The position numbers and the translations under genes are program-made. This document shows, piece after piece, positions 16,610-25,918 of a stretch of DNA of 36,692 nucleotides. The stretch is from the IMG/VR virus record IMGVR_UViG_3300042515_000013, positions 1-36,692 of that record; one strand, 5' to 3'. Under the pieces are notes generated by a model, which was not told the DNA's origin, ran no database searches, and was given only the letters and a program-made list of their open reading frames with translations. Every line of letters starts with the position of its first letter. Position 1 is the first letter of the stretch. This DNA is from a virus.

Positions 16610-19365
16610 GCTAGACCTTTCCGAACTTTAGTGTCTTCGCCGCGCTTCGCTTTCTTGCGTGCTTTATGGGCCTTATCCATCAGGGAGTATAGTTTGGCAG
16701 TGCCGCGCTTATCGCTACCACCGCCTATGCGTTTAACCGCTTCTGGTGTGAACAGTACTTCGTCGCGGGCAACACGTGCTTCCTGCTTGCCACCGATACG
16801 TGCGCGTATCGAGTCGCTTACTCCGTCACCGGGTCCTTGCAGCGGGCGTCCGCCCATGCGAGCCAGAAGCTCCATACCTGCATTGCTGCTGCCATTACCG
16901 AGTTCCGATACGGTACGTGCATCGACGACAAAAGAGCCGTTACGCATGTCTACTTCACCGCCACGGGCAAATTCACCGAAGTTATCATACGACTGCATGC
17001 CACTAGGTACGTCAGTAGGTGCCTGCTGGGACGCAGCAAGCTGGTCCTGTAGCTGTTGCAACTGGGCATATACCCCACTCAGGTCAGTGGATGCAGGTGT
17101 AGGTATAGCATCGAAGCGCGAGTCAATCTGCCCCAACCGGTCGTAGACCCCACTCAGGTCCGTAGCTGCGGGTGAAGGCAGGCTGTTGAAGCGCGAGTCG
17201 ATTTGCCCAAGACGGTCGTAAACTCCGCTCAAGTCGGTAGCCGCAGGTGTGGGCAGGCTGTTGAAGCGTGAGTCGATTTGTCCAAGACGGTCGTAGACAC
17301 CGCTTAGGTCCGTAGCTGCAGGTGCAGGCATGTTGCTCAGACGTGAGTCTAGGCTTCCCAACTGGTCGTAGACCCCACTAAGGTCAGTGGATGGGATACT
17401 TTCAAAGCGTGAGTTTATCTGCCCCAACTGGTCGTAGACCCCACTCAAGTCGGTAGCTGGCATGTTGCTTAGACGCGAGTCCAAGTTGCCCAGCTGCGAG
17501 TAAACACCGCTCAAGTCGGTGGACGGGATGCTGTCGAAGCGCGAGTTTATCTGCCCGAGCTGGCTGTCGAGTTCAGAGTCCAGCTGCCCTATCTGCTCAC
17601 CAAACCTATTTTCCAGCTGCCCGAACCGGTCGTAGACCCCACTCAAGTCAGTAGTGGGCAGCGTATTAAACCGTGAGTCTATCTGGCTAAGCCGGTCATT
17701 TAGTCCTGAGTCCATGCTATTAAATTGGTCAGCAAAGTTAGTCTCAACCTGCCCAAGCCGATTGTTTAGCCCCGAGTCCAGCTGGTTGAACTGGTCAGTG
17801 AAGTTATTCTCAAGCTGCCCGAAGCGGTCGTTGATGCCGGTAAGCGCCGGAGTTATAGAGTCCTGCATGATATTGAACCGGGAGTCGTACTGGTTAAACC
17901 GGTCGTCAATACCTGAGTCTATCTGCCCCAACTGCTCACCAAAGCGGTTTTCAAGCCGTCCAAACCGGTCATCAAGCGCACTGTAATCAGGGTTAATTAT
18001 GCTGTCTTCCATACGCCCAAACCGGTCGTATAGGCCGGTGAGGAAAGCTTCATCGTACCCCCCGAAACCACCAATAGCGTTACCGCCACCACCGCCACCC
18101 GCTATTGGGTTAGGGATTAGATTTGCGGAAGGACGTTTAAAGCTCATTATCTCCCCGGCCCCAGAGGGGGGAAGGCCAGCGTAATCAGGCCGCATCGACG
18201 CAGTTATAGCACCGGGACTATTTGCACTGAAATAGTTCACCGCAGACTGGAAATCATTGGCGGCTGGCAGTGATGCAAGACCGCCCTCGGCAAACCCATA
18301 TTCGGCCCGCTCTTCGGGGGTTAGCTCATTTACTGAACGAGGCGGTGGGTTAGATGGAGTAAAGTACTTATGTTCTGCGCCGCCAGAAGCCCGCATCTGC
18401 TCTGGAGATTGGAAAGACAACTCACGCTTACCGGGCACATACGGGCCATTGTAGTTGGACTTGTACTCGTCCTCTTCGTTGTAAGTGGGCATCTTCGGCT
18501 GCATAGCGTCCGATACTGAACCCAGTAGACCTGCACCAGCCGCCATAGGCGCAGCTTTAGTTATCATGCCGGGAGTGCCAGCAGGTAGCCCCTGAGTTAC
18601 ACTTTGCCCGAACTTGGAGAGCAAACCACCAGATGTTGGGGCGGTTGCGGAGCTTATCGGACTAAGGGCGTTAATTGATAGCGCGGGGTCTGCTACTGCT
18701 CCAGTAACTGTTTGTATTCCGCCAGTAGTAGCTGCAGAAGGAGCCGTAGCACCGATAGAAGGAGCCGTAGCAGTAACTCCGCTAGTAACAGTAGGCGCAA
18801 CAGCAGCACCGGCACCCATATTGGCCCCAAACATTCCGGCACTTTCACCCAACAACCCGCCAGCGTTTCCACCGAGCAACGTACCACCAGCACCAACAGC
18901 GCCAGCAAGACCAGCACCACCGAAGGCACCGAGACCAGCCATCAGACCTTTGCTTAAATCTCCAGTAAGTGCAGTCTGTCCTGCGGCTACCATACCAGCA
19001 GCGAGTGGGGCACCGACACCAGTAGCAGCAAGGCCGAAGCCGATAAGTGTTGGAAGAAGTTTACCGAGCCAGCCTGCTTCGGGTAGGCCAGTATGTGGGT
19101 TGATTGTAAGGGAGCCGCCATGTGCCATAGCTAGCTGCTGCAGACCGTTGACTTCACCGGGGGTCATGTGGACAAGCATCTTGTCGTCACCACGACCGTA
19201 GCTCTGCAGCTGCTTAGCCATAGGGTTCTGAGTTACAGACAGACCACCAACCGCAGGCATGCCGCCAGTAGTGCCGGGAACCATAGCACCAAGCTGCGGA
19301 GCCGCCCCTGTTACCGAAGCATTCGGTGCTGAATTGATGACCGGCGGTACGGTGCGCATGTCCAT
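16606..19365 (-). CDS. Large repeat virion protein, probable ejection protein
   Basis: The 919-residue product starts at ATG 19365 with AAGGA upstream. Residues 62-100 hold LVHMTPGEVNGLQQLAMAHGG and TINPHTGLPEAGWL, an N-terminal segment I have seen in many aquatic phage proteins. Residues 100-190 are Gly/Ala-rich and hydrophobic and could insert in membranes. Residues 440-775 are a coiled-coil-like repeat region rich in RFGQLENRF and DSRF. It ends with eight copies of TDLSGVY at residues 572, 616, 638, 660, 685, 710, 735 and 760. The C-terminus (799-919) contains FARGG, GNGSSNAG, GDGVSDSIRARIGG, VARDEVLFTPEAV and a basic tail. The combination of membrane-like and coiled segments and the neighbours argue for an internal virion or tail-extending protein. 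No catalytic motif is visible. Confidence 0.7.
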   Translation of the reverse strand: MDMRTVPPVINSAPNASVTGAAPQLGAMVPGTTGGMPAVGGLSVTQNPMAKQLQSYGRGDDKMLVHMTPGEVNGLQQLAMAHGGSLTINPHTGLPEAGWLGKLLPTLIGFGLAATGVGAPLAAGMVAAGQTALTGDLSKGLMAGLGAFGGAGLAGAVGAGGTLLGGNAGGLLGESAGMFGANMGAGAAVAPTVTSGVTATAPSIGATAPSAATTGGIQTVTGAVADPALSINALSPISSATAPTSGGLLSKFGQSVTQGLPAGTPGMITKAAPMAAGAGLLGSVSDAMQPKMPTYNEEDEYKSNYNGPYVPGKRELSFQSPEQMRASGGAEHKYFTPSNPPPRSVNELTPEERAEYGFAEGGLASLPAANDFQSAVNYFSANSPGAITASMRPDYAGLPPSGAGEIMSFKRPSANLIPNPIAGGGGGGNAIGGFGGYDEAFLTGLYDRFGRMEDSIINPDYSALDDRFGRLENRFGEQLGQIDSGIDDRFNQYDSRFNIMQDSITPALTGINDRFGQLENNFTDQFNQLDSGLNNRLGQVETNFADQFNSMDSGLNDRLSQIDSRFNTLPTTDLSGVYDRFGQLENRFGEQIGQLDSELDSQLGQINSRFDSIPSTDLSGVYSQLGNLDSRLSNMPATDLSGVYDQLGQINSRFESIPSTDLSGVYDQLGSLDSRLSNMPAPAATDLSGVYDRLGQIDSRFNSLPTPAATDLSGVYDRLGQIDSRFNSLPSPAATDLSGVYDRLGQIDSRFDAIPTPASTDLSGVYAQLQQLQDQLAASQQAPTDVPSGMQSYDNFGEFARGGEVDMRNGSFVVDARTVSELGNGSSNAGMELLARMGGRPLQGPGDGVSDSIRARIGGKQEARVARDEVLFTPEAVKRIGGGSDKRGTAKLYSLMDKAHKARKKAKRGEDTKVRKGLA
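17030..17652 (-). repeat. Eight TDLSGVY repeats, 66- or 75-bp period
   Basis: Within the 919-residue gene, TDLSGVY starts at residues 572, 616, 638, 660, 685, 710, 735 and 760. The first step is 44 residues (twice 22), the next two are 22 and the last four are 25 because of an added PAP or PTP linker. Repeats at 685-735 are nearly identical. Confidence 0.9.
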
Positions 19366-19433
19366 GGTGTATGTTCCTTATTCTGCTATTACACGTATAG
19401 CGCTAATCTGCTTAAAACTAAAGCCCTTACACA

Positions 19434-20105
19434 TCACATGACCTCTGACATAAACTCGACCTGCACAATAGCAGACGGAGTAGCAGGAATAGCGGGAGTA
19501 ACACCTGCAGAGTACGCAACCGCTGGGAAGTGTTCTATGCTTACCCCTACGTCAGTAACATGCCACATGACTTGGATATAGTCGTTCGCAGCTAGTTCGA
19601 CCATGATGGGTGTCGTGACAATTAAGTGTGATGGACTACCAGTACCTTTGCGCGCTACGATGGAAAACCGGCTATTAGTGTCGGGGATATCGGTACCGTT
19701 ATTACGTAGCCAGATGTCAATATCTTGCACGGCATTGGTCGTGTTTTTGAACTGGATGCTGTAGTTAACGGTGTATACACCTTCGGTCGGCACAGTTAGT
19801 CTCGAACCACTGCTCAGTGTGACGCCATCCAAGAAGTCCGACTGGTCGTAGGTAACAGCGTAAGCTTGGTCGATTGCAGCAGCAGTCTGGTCGGTCTGGC
19901 TCTGAAACTGCCCGTAGGGGAAAGTCAGGTGGACGCCGCTACCATAGAAAAAGTCAGCAGTATATTTTTCAGCATTGTTCGGTGTGCGAGAGTCTAGCTG
20001 AGAGAAGTAGTTTTCTATGACGCGCATAAACTGCCGCATATATTGGGCATCGTATTCCGCCGGGGCGTTGGGTAGCGGCGCAGCCCTAAACTTATCTAAA
20101 GCCAT
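19434..20105 (-). CDS. Virion protein with probable C1q/TNF-like jelly-roll domain
   Basis: The 223-residue product starts at ATG 20105 with GGAG upstream. Residues 1-45 (NAPAEYDAQYMRQFMRVIENYFSQL) form a helix that could trimerise or attach to the virion. Residues 60-220 are rich in beta strands: VPTEGVYTVNYSIQFKNT, DIWLRNNGTDIP, SRFSIVA, MVELAANDYIQVMWHVTD and IVQVEFMSEVM. The order of strands, with a central IWLRNNGT and a final VEF, is that of C1q/TNF-type trimeric jelly rolls used in phage fibres and head decorations. It follows the nozzle-like gene with a three-base gap and precedes the 919-residue gene with a 68-bp gap that holds only the ribosome site. It may be a short tail fibre or receptor-binding protein. 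The fold is my reading from strand pattern, not a motif match. Confidence 0.5.
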   Translation of the reverse strand: MALDKFRAAPLPNAPAEYDAQYMRQFMRVIENYFSQLDSRTPNNAEKYTADFFYGSGVHLTFPYGQFQSQTDQTAAAIDQAYAVTYDQSDFLDGVTLSSGSRLTVPTEGVYTVNYSIQFKNTTNAVQDIDIWLRNNGTDIPDTNSRFSIVARKGTGSPSHLIVTTPIMVELAANDYIQVMWHVTDVGVSIEHFPAVAYSAGVTPAIPATPSAIVQVEFMSEVM

Positions 20106-20108
20106 AAC

Positions 20109-22040
20109 CTATCTCCGACCATCAGGTCGTGCGTCTAGGCGTGGTGCACCTAACTGCCACTGTACCCCAAGTTCATCGGAAGCAACTTTTAGCGCCATCT
20201 GACGTGCACGGGCACGGACAAACACTTGGTCTGTATAAGCGCCTACTGAAGTCTCAATGACGCGTTGACTATCCGCAGGGTCTACACGGAACGCACTACC
20301 GGGAAAGTTGCGTGGCCGAACAGTTAGCGTAACTTCTGGAGACACAGCGGTCGAGCCATCAAAGCTTATGTCAGGTATTATACGCCTAGTGAGCATGAAC
20401 TGGTCGCCGTCATCAAGGTCAAAGTCAGACGACTGGATGTAGCTGTCCATAGGCAAGTCATCGTCATTTACCCCAAGCTCATGGGAGTATAGGTAGCCAC
20501 TGCTTGTATCGCTCGGCGTGTTTGCAGCTTGCGGGTAGTAGCGTATAGCAGTGTCGAGCCACGCTGTGCGCGGTACATATCCATAATACCAGATGCGCTC
20601 AAGGTGGTTGTAGACCACATAGGCGTTGTTATAGTCGCTATCTAAGGTAGGGTAGAACCACCAGATTTCGTTCCACTGCTCGTTGGTTCCGCATACTACC
20701 TGCTCAGCCTGCTGGATGTTAAAGTCATTGAATACGTGATTACGTAAGGTGCACGGCAGTGTCTCGACGCGACCGGTGTAGGCATAGAACTTATCCTGCC
20801 CCATCCAGTATGTGGTGTTAGCCGCTGAAGCTACCGCCCGTGGCGACATGATAGAAATATTATCTGCGTATTCCTGCAAGCCAAACACGTCAGTCGTGCC
20901 AAGAAACTGCAATGTGTAGAGGTGGCTGTCTGTCCATATTAGGATTTCCTGCCGTGTAGGCAGAGCGCGTACAATACGTGAGCCGCGAGAAACGCGTAGG
21001 TCACCTGCAGAATTAGTCTGTGTGGGCGTCCAGTCGCCCGGTGTATCTTGGTCAGCCCAGCGTATAAGCATGGGGTCAAAATCATCAGGGTCTACTGAGC
21101 CAAAGGGCACAGCGCCGAAAGCGATTAAGTGCCGGTCCTGCTGCGATACCAACAACTGCATAATCTTAACAGGGACCGACGCCGCCGTATAGCCTTCGGC
21201 AGTGGCATAGTCTGATAGGCTGATAGCACGAGTACCAAGCGCGTTTGTCGGGTCATCCGTAGTCCCACGCGCCCACCAGTAGCCCTCACCGTTACGGTAG
21301 TTCATCACTAGGTCGTTATCAAAGTTATCGAACCACCAGTCGCGCTGTTGCAGCGCTATCGGATACGCAGAGCCAGTGCCCCATGTACCACGACCCCAAG
21401 TGGCTGTACCCCAGCCATAACCAAGCACGCTGATAGCAAAGCCGGGGCTAAGTTCAAACGCAAGCTCGATGGCTGTACCACCCGAACCAGTCACGGTAGA
21501 CGTAGCACTTGTGCTAACGTCGTAGGTAAATATGAAGGCGTCTACGACGGTAATCGGGTAGTTACCGTTAATCTGAGTGATTGGTATGCCACCGATATTG
21601 GAAGGTGAGCCGGAACCTGTAACACCCGAAATAGTTACATAATCCCCCGTCTGCGCGCCGTGAGCAACTGCGCCTAAGTCCACTGTGACCTTAGCTTGGC
21701 CGCTAGTGGTGTCTATGCAGTTGTCAGTGTCCGGTGAGTCTAGCACCGGGGCTGTATCGCGCAGCGGGGTTATGTCGTAGTAGTTACCCGCAATTTCTAT
21801 GTAAACTTTTACGTTCGTGCCCATTGCGAGCATGTCGTCAGAATAAGAAGTAACCCAGTTTAACATCTGCCTGCAATAGCCGATGAATGGGTCAGGCGCG
21901 GATTTTAGCCAGCCGCCAAGCTTCTCCGGGTAACCGGAACGGAAGCGTATTTTATCACACTCCCTCCAGCCGCCTTCGTTAGAATAGTCGGTCTGGTCCC
22001 GGTTAACACCCGGCTTAAATTGAAGCTTGATGAAGGACAC
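20109..22040 (-). CDS. Tail nozzle / packaged-DNA stabilisation-like protein
   Basis: The 643-residue product starts at GTG 22040, directly after the TAA of a 53-residue gene and with an AAGGGGG ribosome site inside that gene. The N-terminus (LQFKPGVNRDQTDYSNEGGW then DKIRFRSGYPEKLGGW) is a signature I know from uncharacterised short-tailed phages. Residues 55-560 are strand-rich with repeated Trp/Tyr patterns (WWFDNFDNDLVMNYRNG, EILIWTDSHLYTLQFLG, NEIWWFYPTLDSDYNNAYVVYNHLERIWYYGY), consistent with a beta-propeller like P22 gp10 or T7 gp12. Such proteins close the tail tube and carry fibres. The C-terminus (FVRARARQMALKVASDELG) is another recurrent end. Position between fibre and ejection genes fits a nozzle. 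The propeller reading is inference. Confidence 0.7.
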   Translation of the reverse strand: MSFIKLQFKPGVNRDQTDYSNEGGWRECDKIRFRSGYPEKLGGWLKSAPDPFIGYCRQMLNWVTSYSDDMLAMGTNVKVYIEIAGNYYDITPLRDTAPVLDSPDTDNCIDTTSGQAKVTVDLGAVAHGAQTGDYVTISGVTGSGSPSNIGGIPITQINGNYPITVVDAFIFTYDVSTSATSTVTGSGGTAIELAFELSPGFAISVLGYGWGTATWGRGTWGTGSAYPIALQQRDWWFDNFDNDLVMNYRNGEGYWWARGTTDDPTNALGTRAISLSDYATAEGYTAASVPVKIMQLLVSQQDRHLIAFGAVPFGSVDPDDFDPMLIRWADQDTPGDWTPTQTNSAGDLRVSRGSRIVRALPTRQEILIWTDSHLYTLQFLGTTDVFGLQEYADNISIMSPRAVASAANTTYWMGQDKFYAYTGRVETLPCTLRNHVFNDFNIQQAEQVVCGTNEQWNEIWWFYPTLDSDYNNAYVVYNHLERIWYYGYVPRTAWLDTAIRYYPQAANTPSDTSSGYLYSHELGVNDDDLPMDSYIQSSDFDLDDGDQFMLTRRIIPDISFDGSTAVSPEVTLTVRPRNFPGSAFRVDPADSQRVIETSVGAYTDQVFVRARARQMALKVASDELGVQWQLGAPRLDARPDGRR

Positions 22041-22202
22041 TTAGCCCCCTTCTACATCATCCTGCGGAGTAGCCACTTGAGCTTCCGCTTGTTCCTTGAT
22101 TTTCACTACGAGAGGCCAAGCACCTGAAGACGTCGGCAATGCGCCGAGTGTCTGCAATACAGCGTTAACTTCTTCGATGTGTAGCTTGATTTCAATTTCC
22201 AT
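22041..22202 (-). CDS. 53-residue conserved small protein
   Basis: This short gene encodes MEIEIKLHIEEVNAVLQTLG and ends in EGG. Its ATG at 22202 shares a base with the TAA of the upstream 109-residue gene (TAATG), and its own TAA is followed at once by the GTG of the nozzle-like gene, so all three are probably coupled. The pattern of a short beta strand (MEIEIKLHI) then a helix (EEVNAVLQTLGALP) is typical of a small phage protein family that I know only as hypothetical. Its place between a small tail-associated gene and the nozzle gene suggests a tail role (inference). Confidence 0.7.
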   Translation of the reverse strand: MEIEIKLHIEEVNAVLQTLGALPTSSGAWPLVVKIKEQAEAQVATPQDDVEGG

Positions 22203-22531
22203 TATTCACTCCATGGTAACGGGGGTGTGACAACAGGAGGATTGATTTGGTTCTCTATCTGCTGCGCCACATTAGCTTCATAGCTTGCAACTTGCTCTTC
22301 GCCAAGTGCGTCTTGCACCCAGCCAATGACCTGCGCTTGAGTGAGGGAAGCATATGGTGTGAATGTCGCGCCTTCGTCGAGCGTGACGCCGACTGAGCCG
22401 TATACGCTGCCGTTGTATGTGCCGTCTGTGCCATTTAAGGTCCAGTGCACTGTGAATACCACATCAGTTTCGCCGTCGAGTTCTGGGTAAGCGTCCATCT
22501 GAACTACGGACCATGTGTTTGTGATAGGCAT
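22202..22531 (-). CDS. Conserved small phage protein downstream of the tail fibre
   Basis: The 109-residue product starts three bases after the tail-fibre stop (TAA-GAC-ATG). The first 70 residues are strand-rich (NTWSVVQMDAYPELDG, DVVFTVHWTLNGTDGTYNGS), followed by TPYASLTQAQVIGWVQDALG and a helical tail VASYEANVAQQIENQINPP. It resembles a phage family with the same order, a beta sandwich then EESVLGWVQ-type helix, which I recall as DUF7936; that label is from memory. The function is unknown. Its fixed place next to fibre and nozzle genes suggests it assists or attaches tail parts. It overlaps the 53-residue gene by one base. Confidence 0.65.
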   Translation of the reverse strand: MPITNTWSVVQMDAYPELDGETDVVFTVHWTLNGTDGTYNGSVYGSVGVTLDEGATFTPYASLTQAQVIGWVQDALGEEQVASYEANVAQQIENQINPPVVTPPLPWSE

Positions 22532-22534
22532 GTC

Positions 22535-25500
22535 TTAGTTTCCTTCTAGTTGTGCCACGCGGGCGCGGAGCGATTGAATTTCCTTGACCAGCATCGGAAC
22601 CAGTTTTGAGTAGTCCACACCCATCATATCGTCTGGGTCTTCCGGCTGGCTTACTGCCTCTGGTGCAACGGTGACAAGTTCTTGGGCCACGAAGCCGTAG
22701 CGTTGTTCGCTGTTATCGGCATTCCACTTGAAGCTGCGGACTTGAAGTGCGTCGATAAGGCTCGCCGCGTCTGGGGCGTCGATGATGTCGTGCTTTAGAC
22801 GAACGTCGGATGATGTGACGTATGCTGTGGCGGTTGTAGTGGTAGTAATAGAGCCGACATTAACCGAGTTTACTTCAAAATATTCAGCCGTTCCGCCACT
22901 GCTTGCCCAACGCTGAACAATCCCAGTTCCTGTTGGCGCTACCTGTAGGCATAATTTGCCACCAGCAGTCGTCGTCCCCACCAGCAAGTTGCCGTTGTTG
23001 TCGATGCGCATACTCTCAGACGAGCCACCGCCAGAGTAGAACGCCATGCCGTAACCGCCGCCAGTATTATTTTTAAACTGGGTTAGGGAGTTGGTTGTAT
23101 CAACACCGAGAAGGATGCCCTGTCCACCGCCAGCAGTTGTGCGGAAAGAAGCAAGATTACCCGAAACCGACGTAACCACATCGATACGCTGTGTCGGCGA
23201 ACTCGTACCAATTCCGACGTTGCCGCTGCCGTCAATGCGCATACGTTCTGTATTGTTGGTGGAAAACAGCAACGGATTATTAGAGGTTACATTAACCAAG
23301 CCCCAACCTGCGGAAGTAGAACCGAACTGAGTGGTTACGCTCCCACCATTGGCTTGAAACGCGGCACTGCTGCTTCCTGACGCGGTGACCAACCGGTCAT
23401 TAACGCCGCCTCCCGGCGACGCCGTGCCAATCCCGACGTTGCCGCTGCTATCGATGCGCATACGTTCTGTTGCGGAAGTGCTGCCCTGAGTGGTCCCAAA
23501 GGCTAGGCTGTAAACATCGACGCCAGCGCCCTGAATGGCTTGCATATACGCACCAGCGCCAGTGTATGACGCGTTGGATGTGCTGGCCATGCGCAGCGTG
23601 ACTGTCCGTCCCGGAGTATTATCTGCGTAGTTGAACCGAACTTCTGTGTTCGCGTTTCCGCCATTAACATCCAGCTTCGCACCCGGCGAACTCGTACCAA
23701 TCCCGACGTTGCCGCTGCTGTCGATACGCATGCGTTCAGTGTTGGTGTTCCAGTCGCCGAACCTGATGTTCCCTGCATTGGTAGCAAGAATAAGGTCGCT
23801 ACCGCCAGCACCAAAGTTCATCTGCCCAGCGGCACCAAGCTTTACCGCGTTCCCACCATTCGTTGAAGAGTAAGCGCCCGCCGTGGTCGTGATGAAGCCG
23901 TTAACAGTCAGCTTATCCGCTGGCGAACTCGTACCAATCCCGACGTTGCCGCTGGTGTCAATCCGCATGCGTTCTAAGCCGTTTGTGCCCAGAGACATGG
24001 CCGCAGCAGTGACTGTCTGGATAAAGAGGCCACCCGTTTCTGCAAGCATAGTTGCCGTGCGAGTGCCGTTAAAGCCTAAATCAATACCACCATAGGTCGT
24101 GCCGTTGATTTGCAGCATCGACGTGCCGGAAGAATTGATGCCCACCGAACGAGTGTAAAAACGACCAAATACATCAGGTGTAGCCGTACCAATCCCGACG
24201 TTACCGCTGCTGTCGATGCGCATGCTGAGGGCGCTACTTGAATTATAGAAGCTGGACTCGCCGTTATCCGCAACAATAAAACGGGTGGCCCCACCAGAAG
24301 TAGCCGCCTCAAACGAATAAGTTGACCCTGTAGTTCCAGCACCACGAGCAGTAATGCGACCGTTGCCGGTCGTCCCCCCAACAAACAAGTTGCCACTCGC
24401 ATCAAGCGTCATCGCCTGTGTGAAGGAGATAGCGTTTCCTGCTGTGCCGGATGGTGCGTTGAAGAAGCGATGTTCAGAGCTAGTCTGTTGGTAATACGTA
24501 GCCCCAGCGCCAGTTGCCGCATACTTGAAGCCAGAGTTGTAATAGGCGTTTGAGCTAAGGAAGGTGTTGTTTACTGTGCCCGCTAATGCCGCGCCGCCAA
24601 GAGCGCCAACTTGAAGCGCAGTGTAGTCAGTCCAAGTGCTAGGCGTTACACCAATCCCGACGTTGCCGCTGGAGTTGATACGCATACGTTCTGAACCAGC
24701 AGTTTCAAAAGCCATATTGCTGCTGGTATCAACAGACAACTTACCTTTTTCTGCGCCACCTACACCGAAGCGCATCTGAGCAGGCGAACTTGCTGGATAG
24801 ATACGAACTTCGCCGTTTACATCTAGCTTCGCACCCGGCGAACTCGTGCCAATCCCGACGTTGCCGCCAGAGGCTTGCAAAGAAATATCCGCAGCACCGA
24901 CACCAGCATTAATGCCTTGGATATTGACAATATCCGTTACCGCAGATGCGCGTCCAAACTGAATAATGCGGGTGTTAGTTGTGCCGCTATCGCCAATCGT
25001 TGCGATGGTTGTAGTAGCACTCATACCGAGAGTGGCTATGCCTGTAGTGCGAAAATCCCCAACAACATCCAGCCTAGCTCCCGGTGTAGCCGTACCAATC
25101 CCCAACCGGTTGTTGGTGTCGTCCCAGAAGAAGTTAGCATTGTCCTGCGAGTACACGCCAGACGCACCTGCAAAGACAACCGAGCCAGCGGTGAATGCAG
25201 TGGCCGTTCCTGTGCCGCCATTAGCTACGCCAAGCGTGCCAGCAAGAGTTATTGCGCCAGTCGTGGCTGTGTTAGGTGTAAGGCCAGTGGTGCCTGCGCT
25301 GAACGACGTGACGCCAATGCCAGTGAGGGTGGCCCACGATGGAGCGCCGCCGGTATTACCGACGAGAACTTGGCCTGTGGTGCCCGCAGCAGTTGCAAGA
25401 AGGGCGGATGTGGTGTTGCCGTAAATGACGCCGTTGGCAGTGAATGTCGAGGCACCTGTGCCGCCATCGGAGACCGCAAGGTCTGTGCCAAGCGTCAGCG

Positions 25501-25909
25501 AGGAGAGGTGAGTGGTGGCGTCTACGACGTTAGTGGCATCGGTATACACCCACATGGTTTTGCCTGCGGGCACGGTAATACCGGTACCTGCTGCGGTCTT
25601 GACGACGACGCTATCTGCGCAGTCGTTCTTCACGATATAGGGTTTTTCAATCGAAGGGACGATAAGGTTACGAGTAGAGCCACCGGTCGTGCCGGTGCAG
25701 CGCAAGCGCATATTACGCGCTGTCTGCGAAGCGTTCGTATCTGTAAGAGTAAGGGTAACATCTGCGCTAGCAAACGTCACATCTGCCGAGCCTACAATGG
25801 CTTCCTCTAAGGCGGTCCCAAGGTTTAAGTTAGTGACGTCACCCCACGTGGTGTTATTCTCACCAGTGGCCATAAGTTGGATTTTGAGGGGGCTAAAAGT
25901 ACTAGGCAT
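22535..25909 (-). CDS. Tail fibre with C-terminal S74 intramolecular chaperone
   Basis: The 1124-residue protein starts at ATG 25909 after AAGGA. Residues 1-140 (FSPLKIQLMATGENNTTWGD) form a virion-attachment domain typical of such fibres. Residues 230-1010 are a long shaft with about ten copies of a motif GNVGIGTSSP or variant, often after ERMRIDSSG, which marks trimeric beta-helical fibres. The C-terminus is a peptidase S74 chaperone: the conserved SDVRLKHDI at 1034-1042 gives a serine at S1034 and lysine at K1039, the catalytic pair of endosialidase-type self-cleavage. RYGFVAQEL and a final coiled coil LVKEIQSLRARVAQLE follow. The chaperone trimerises the fibre and then cuts itself off. 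The fibre determines host recognition. There is no enzyme-like domain visible in the shaft. Confidence 0.92.
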   Translation of the reverse strand: MPSTFSPLKIQLMATGENNTTWGDVTNLNLGTALEEAIVGSADVTFASADVTLTLTDTNASQTARNMRLRCTGTTGGSTRNLIVPSIEKPYIVKNDCADSVVVKTAAGTGITVPAGKTMWVYTDATNVVDATTHLSSLTLGTDLAVSDGGTGASTFTANGVIYGNTTSALLATAAGTTGQVLVGNTGGAPSWATLTGIGVTSFSAGTTGLTPNTATTGAITLAGTLGVANGGTGTATAFTAGSVVFAGASGVYSQDNANFFWDDTNNRLGIGTATPGARLDVVGDFRTTGIATLGMSATTTIATIGDSGTTNTRIIQFGRASAVTDIVNIQGINAGVGAADISLQASGGNVGIGTSSPGAKLDVNGEVRIYPASSPAQMRFGVGGAEKGKLSVDTSSNMAFETAGSERMRINSSGNVGIGVTPSTWTDYTALQVGALGGAALAGTVNNTFLSSNAYYNSGFKYAATGAGATYYQQTSSEHRFFNAPSGTAGNAISFTQAMTLDASGNLFVGGTTGNGRITARGAGTTGSTYSFEAATSGGATRFIVADNGESSFYNSSSALSMRIDSSGNVGIGTATPDVFGRFYTRSVGINSSGTSMLQINGTTYGGIDLGFNGTRTATMLAETGGLFIQTVTAAAMSLGTNGLERMRIDTSGNVGIGTSSPADKLTVNGFITTTAGAYSSTNGGNAVKLGAAGQMNFGAGGSDLILATNAGNIRFGDWNTNTERMRIDSSGNVGIGTSSPGAKLDVNGGNANTEVRFNYADNTPGRTVTLRMASTSNASYTGAGAYMQAIQGAGVDVYSLAFGTTQGSTSATERMRIDSSGNVGIGTASPGGGVNDRLVTASGSSSAAFQANGGSVTTQFGSTSAGWGLVNVTSNNPLLFSTNNTERMRIDGSGNVGIGTSSPTQRIDVVTSVSGNLASFRTTAGGGQGILLGVDTTNSLTQFKNNTGGGYGMAFYSGGGSSESMRIDNNGNLLVGTTTAGGKLCLQVAPTGTGIVQRWASSGGTAEYFEVNSVNVGSITTTTTATAYVTSSDVRLKHDIIDAPDAASLIDALQVRSFKWNADNSEQRYGFVAQELVTVAPEAVSQPEDPDDMMGVDYSKLVPMLVKEIQSLRARVAQLEGN

Positions 25910-25918
25910 CTCTGTTCC

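Noticed and set aside
19366-19433. Gap between the jelly-roll-like and the 919-residue genes as possible regulatory element
   Set aside because: It holds only a ribosome site and AT-rich sequence; no hairpin with a T-tract or promoter boxes could be recognised.
24875-25810. Plus-strand open frame of 311 codons over the tail fibre gene
   Set aside because: Cys/Arg/Ser-rich reverse reading of a repetitive fibre gene; no ribosome site.
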